Position numbers and translations under genes: made by a program | The notes under the pieces: generated by a model | Database searches by the model: none | Seen by the model: only the letters and a program-made list of their open reading frames with translations | Told to the model about the DNA's origin: nothing | Shown: piece by piece, positions 62,154 to 64,000 of the stretch | Position numbering within the stretch: position 1 is the stretch's first letter | Layout of the letters: each line of letters begins with the position of its first letter | Assembly: GCF_013033355.1 (NCBI RefSeq) | Contig: NZ_WQDY01000006.1 | Coordinates: forward strand, 1-64,000 | From: Ruegeria lacuscaerulensis | GTDB lineage: Bacteria > Pseudomonadota > Alphaproteobacteria > Rhodobacterales > Rhodobacteraceae | Direction: 5' to 3' | DNA length: 64,000 bases

Positions 62154-63242
62154 TCAGGATGTTGCGCGCATGCTTTTGCCATCATGGAACAAGTGAACTT
62201 TCTCAGGGCTAGCCGAGACTCCGACTGTTTGCCCTCTTTTGCCGCGTTGAATCCCTTGCAATTTGGCAATGACGGCTTCGGCGCCTTTACGACTCTCGAA
62301 ATACAGCAAAGTCACCTCGCCCAATGCTTCTGTGAAATCGACAACGCCTTCGAACGCAGGGTTTTCATCGGTGGGTACAAAGTCTTCGGGCCGGATGCCG
62401 ACATTGACCTGCTTGCCAATGTCTTGCTCTTGGGTCGCGATACTGCTTGTAACCGTTCCGCCTGAATCCAGATCAACCACCGTCTCGGAACCAGTTTGCA
62501 CGATGACACCTGGCAACAGGTTCATCGCCGGAGAGCCTATGAACTGCGCGACAAACTCATTGTCGGGTGTTTCATACAACTCCAACGGAGTACCAACCTG
62601 TGCGATACCCTTGTTGGCCAGAACAACAATCCGAGTGGCCAGTGTCATGGCCTCAACTTGATCGTGGGTCACGTAGATCATTGTGCTGTCGGGCATCGCC
62701 TCTTTCAGGCGCGCAATTTCAATGCGCGTCGCAACACGCAGGGCCGCGTCGAGGTTCGAAAGCGGTTCGTCGAACAGATAGACCTTGGGATCGCGCACAA
62801 TGGCCCGCCCAATGGCAACCCGCTGACGCTGCCCCCCGGACAGAGCCTTGGGCAAACGGTCCAGAAACGGTTCAAGCTGAAGTATACGCGCGGCGCGTTC
62901 GACAGCGGCATCCACATCCGCCGCAGGCATTTTGGCGATCTTGAGGGCAAAGGCCATATTCTCGCGCACGGTCATGTGGGGATAAAGCGCATAGCTTTGG
63001 AACACCATCGCAATGCCGCGCTGCGCCGGGGGCACATCGTTCATCACCTGCCCTTCGATCTCAAGCGTCCCGCCCGAGATCTTCTCCAGCCCTGCAATCA
63101 TACGTAGCAAGGTGGACTTACCGCAGCCCGAAGGGCCGACGAAAACGATCAGCTCGCCCCGGTCAATGTCCAGATTGATGTTCTTCAGAACATCCACATG
63201 ACCATATGTCTTGGCCACGTCCGTGAGTTTGAGTTCAGACAT
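62154..63242 (-). CDS. aglK: Alpha-glucoside ABC importer ATPase (AglK/MsmK type)
   Basis: Product of 362 residues. Walker A GPSGCGKST, LSGGQRQRV and Walker B VYLFDEPLSNLD are present with a MalK-like C-terminal TOBE domain. It starts three bases after the alpha-glucosidase stop, the same order as aglA-aglK in rhizobial alpha-glucoside operons, so the binding protein and permeases are expected just outside the window. The gene name rests on this order. Confidence 0.85.
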   Translation of the reverse strand: MSELKLTDVAKTYGHVDVLKNINLDIDRGELIVFVGPSGCGKSTLLRMIAGLEKISGGTLEIEGQVMNDVPPAQRGIAMVFQSYALYPHMTVRENMAFALKIAKMPAADVDAAVERAARILQLEPFLDRLPKALSGGQRQRVAIGRAIVRDPKVYLFDEPLSNLDAALRVATRIEIARLKEAMPDSTMIYVTHDQVEAMTLATRIVVLANKGIAQVGTPLELYETPDNEFVAQFIGSPAMNLLPGVIVQTGSETVVDLDSGGTVTSSIATQEQDIGKQVNVGIRPEDFVPTDENPAFEGVVDFTEALGEVTLLYFESRKGAEAVIAKLQGIQRGKRGQTVGVSASPEKVHLFHDGKSMRATS

Positions 63243-63245
63243 AAC

Positions 63246-64000
63246 CTACCCCTTGTCCCGCGCCAGCAGACAGAATTGCGCAGCGTCGAGGGACAATGCC
63301 CCTTCCCCGTCGACGCTGCCCAACTCCTCCCCGATTATGTACCATTTTCCGTCCGGCAGAGTGACCTCAGCCGGGTCCGAGCCCAGGTTGAAGGCGCAGA
63401 AAACCTGCTCGGTCGGCGCGTCGCGCAGAAAAGTCAGAACAGGACCGATTTGGGTCATCTGCATCTGCTCCCCGGACATCAGTGCCGGATGCGCATGCCG
63501 CAGCGCAATTGCGCGACGATAGTGGCGCAGCATCGAGTTCGGGTCCTGTTCCAGCCTGTCTACCGCGCGCTCGGCTTGCAGCGGGCTGACGGGCAGCCAA
63601 GGACGACCGGCGCTAAATCCCGATTGCTCGTCCTGCGCGGTCCAGACCATCGGCGTGCGGCATCCGTCGCGGCCTTTGAATTCTGGCCAGAACTCGATGC
63701 CGTAGGGATCTTGCAGGTCTTCGAATGCCACATCGGCCTCGGGCAGGCCCAGTTCCTCACCCTGATACAGGCAGGCAGAGCCGCGAAGGCACATCATCAG
63801 AACCGCGTGCTGTCGAACGGCCTCGTCGCTTAATCCCCAACGTGTCGCGTGTCGCTGAACGTCGTGGTTCGAGAAGGCCCAGCAAGGCCACGCATCACCG
63901 GCCTTGTCCTCTAACTGATCGAAAACCTGTTTGGCATAAGTCGCCGTCAGCGCGCGTTTTTCCAGAAACTCAAAGGCATAGCACATGTGCATCCGCTTAT
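63246..64000 (-). CDS. aglA: GH13 alpha-glucosidase, C-terminal part (runs off the window)
   Basis: The frame is open to the window edge, so only about 250 C-terminal residues are seen. WAFSNHDVQRHATRW gives the GH13 region IV His-Asp that stabilises the transition state, and MCLRGSACLYQGEELGLPE is the typical post-barrel segment of oligo-1,6-glucosidase or alpha-glucosidase enzymes. A small C-terminal beta domain follows (VFCAFNLGSDPAEVTL). The catalytic nucleophile and acid lie outside the window. It should hydrolyse imported alpha-glucosides such as sucrose, maltose or trehalose in the cytoplasm. Confidence 0.88.
   Translation of the reverse strand, partial: KRMHMCYAFEFLEKRALTATYAKQVFDQLEDKAGDAWPCWAFSNHDVQRHATRWGLSDEAVRQHAVLMMCLRGSACLYQGEELGLPEADVAFEDLQDPYGIEFWPEFKGRDGCRTPMVWTAQDEQSGFSAGRPWLPVSPLQAERAVDRLEQDPNSMLRHYRRAIALRHAHPALMSGEQMQMTQIGPVLTFLRDAPTEQVFCAFNLGSDPAEVTLPDGKWYIIGEELGSVDGEGALSLDAAQFCLLARDKG

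Overview
The window looks like a chromosomal segment of a marine alphaproteobacterium of the Roseobacter group (Rhodobacteraceae). This is inferred from moderately high GC, dense catabolic operons each with its own ABC transporter, a monomeric NADP-isocitrate dehydrogenase, and non-phosphorylating sugar and hydroxyproline pathways. No rRNA, CRISPR array, intact prophage or insertion sequence was seen.

Layout. (1) 106-10961: a divergent sugar-acid locus for L-fucose and/or D-arabinose. A GntR regulator, aldose dehydrogenase, FucU mutarotase, lactonase, FAH-superfamily enzyme and alpha-ketoglutarate-semialdehyde dehydrogenase read leftward. A UxaA-type dehydratase and an RbsABC-type importer read rightward. 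A perfect 14-bp palindrome lies between them. (2) 11159-13665: an acetyltransferase and a class III nucleotide cyclase with TolB-like and TPR regions. (3) 13720-18280: a leftward operon of YcaO, TfuA, a gluzincin-type metalloprotease-like protein and a small protein ending in seven identical SGAKV pentapeptides. It resembles a RiPP locus of unfamiliar architecture. (4) 18605-19714: three small orphan genes beside tRNA-Leu(TAG), possibly an island remnant. (5) 20011-35769: four dynamin-like GTPases arranged as a duplicated pair, a Roadblock-like protein and two unknown proteins, then a membrane Ser/Thr kinase, an FHA protein, a PP2C phosphatase and two tandem LysM plus substrate-binding-fold proteins. 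This is the strongest candidate for an undescribed multi-gene system. (6) 35997-39610: isocitrate dehydrogenase and a secreted TPR protein. (7) 39722-43874: hydroxyproline catabolism. (8) 44028-57281: galactoside uptake (IclR-controlled ABC system), GH4 and GH42 glycosidases and a complete De Ley-Doudoroff galactose pathway. (9) 57306-61839: a polyamine-type ABC importer whose last permease carries an odd C-terminal extension. (10) 62154-64000: AglK-like ATPase and the C-terminal part of an alpha-glucosidase that runs off the window.

How it fits together. Most of the segment feeds pentoses, deoxysugars, galactosides, hydroxyproline, polyamines and alpha-glucosides into central metabolism, chiefly as 2-oxoglutarate, pyruvate and triose phosphate. 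The aldehyde dehydrogenase at 106-1608 makes the semialdehyde-to-2-oxoglutarate step needed by both the pentose and the hydroxyproline routes. Two accessory blocks (13720-18280 and 20011-35769) are unrelated to catabolism and are where new biology is most likely. All functions are read from motifs and context; no database search was possible.
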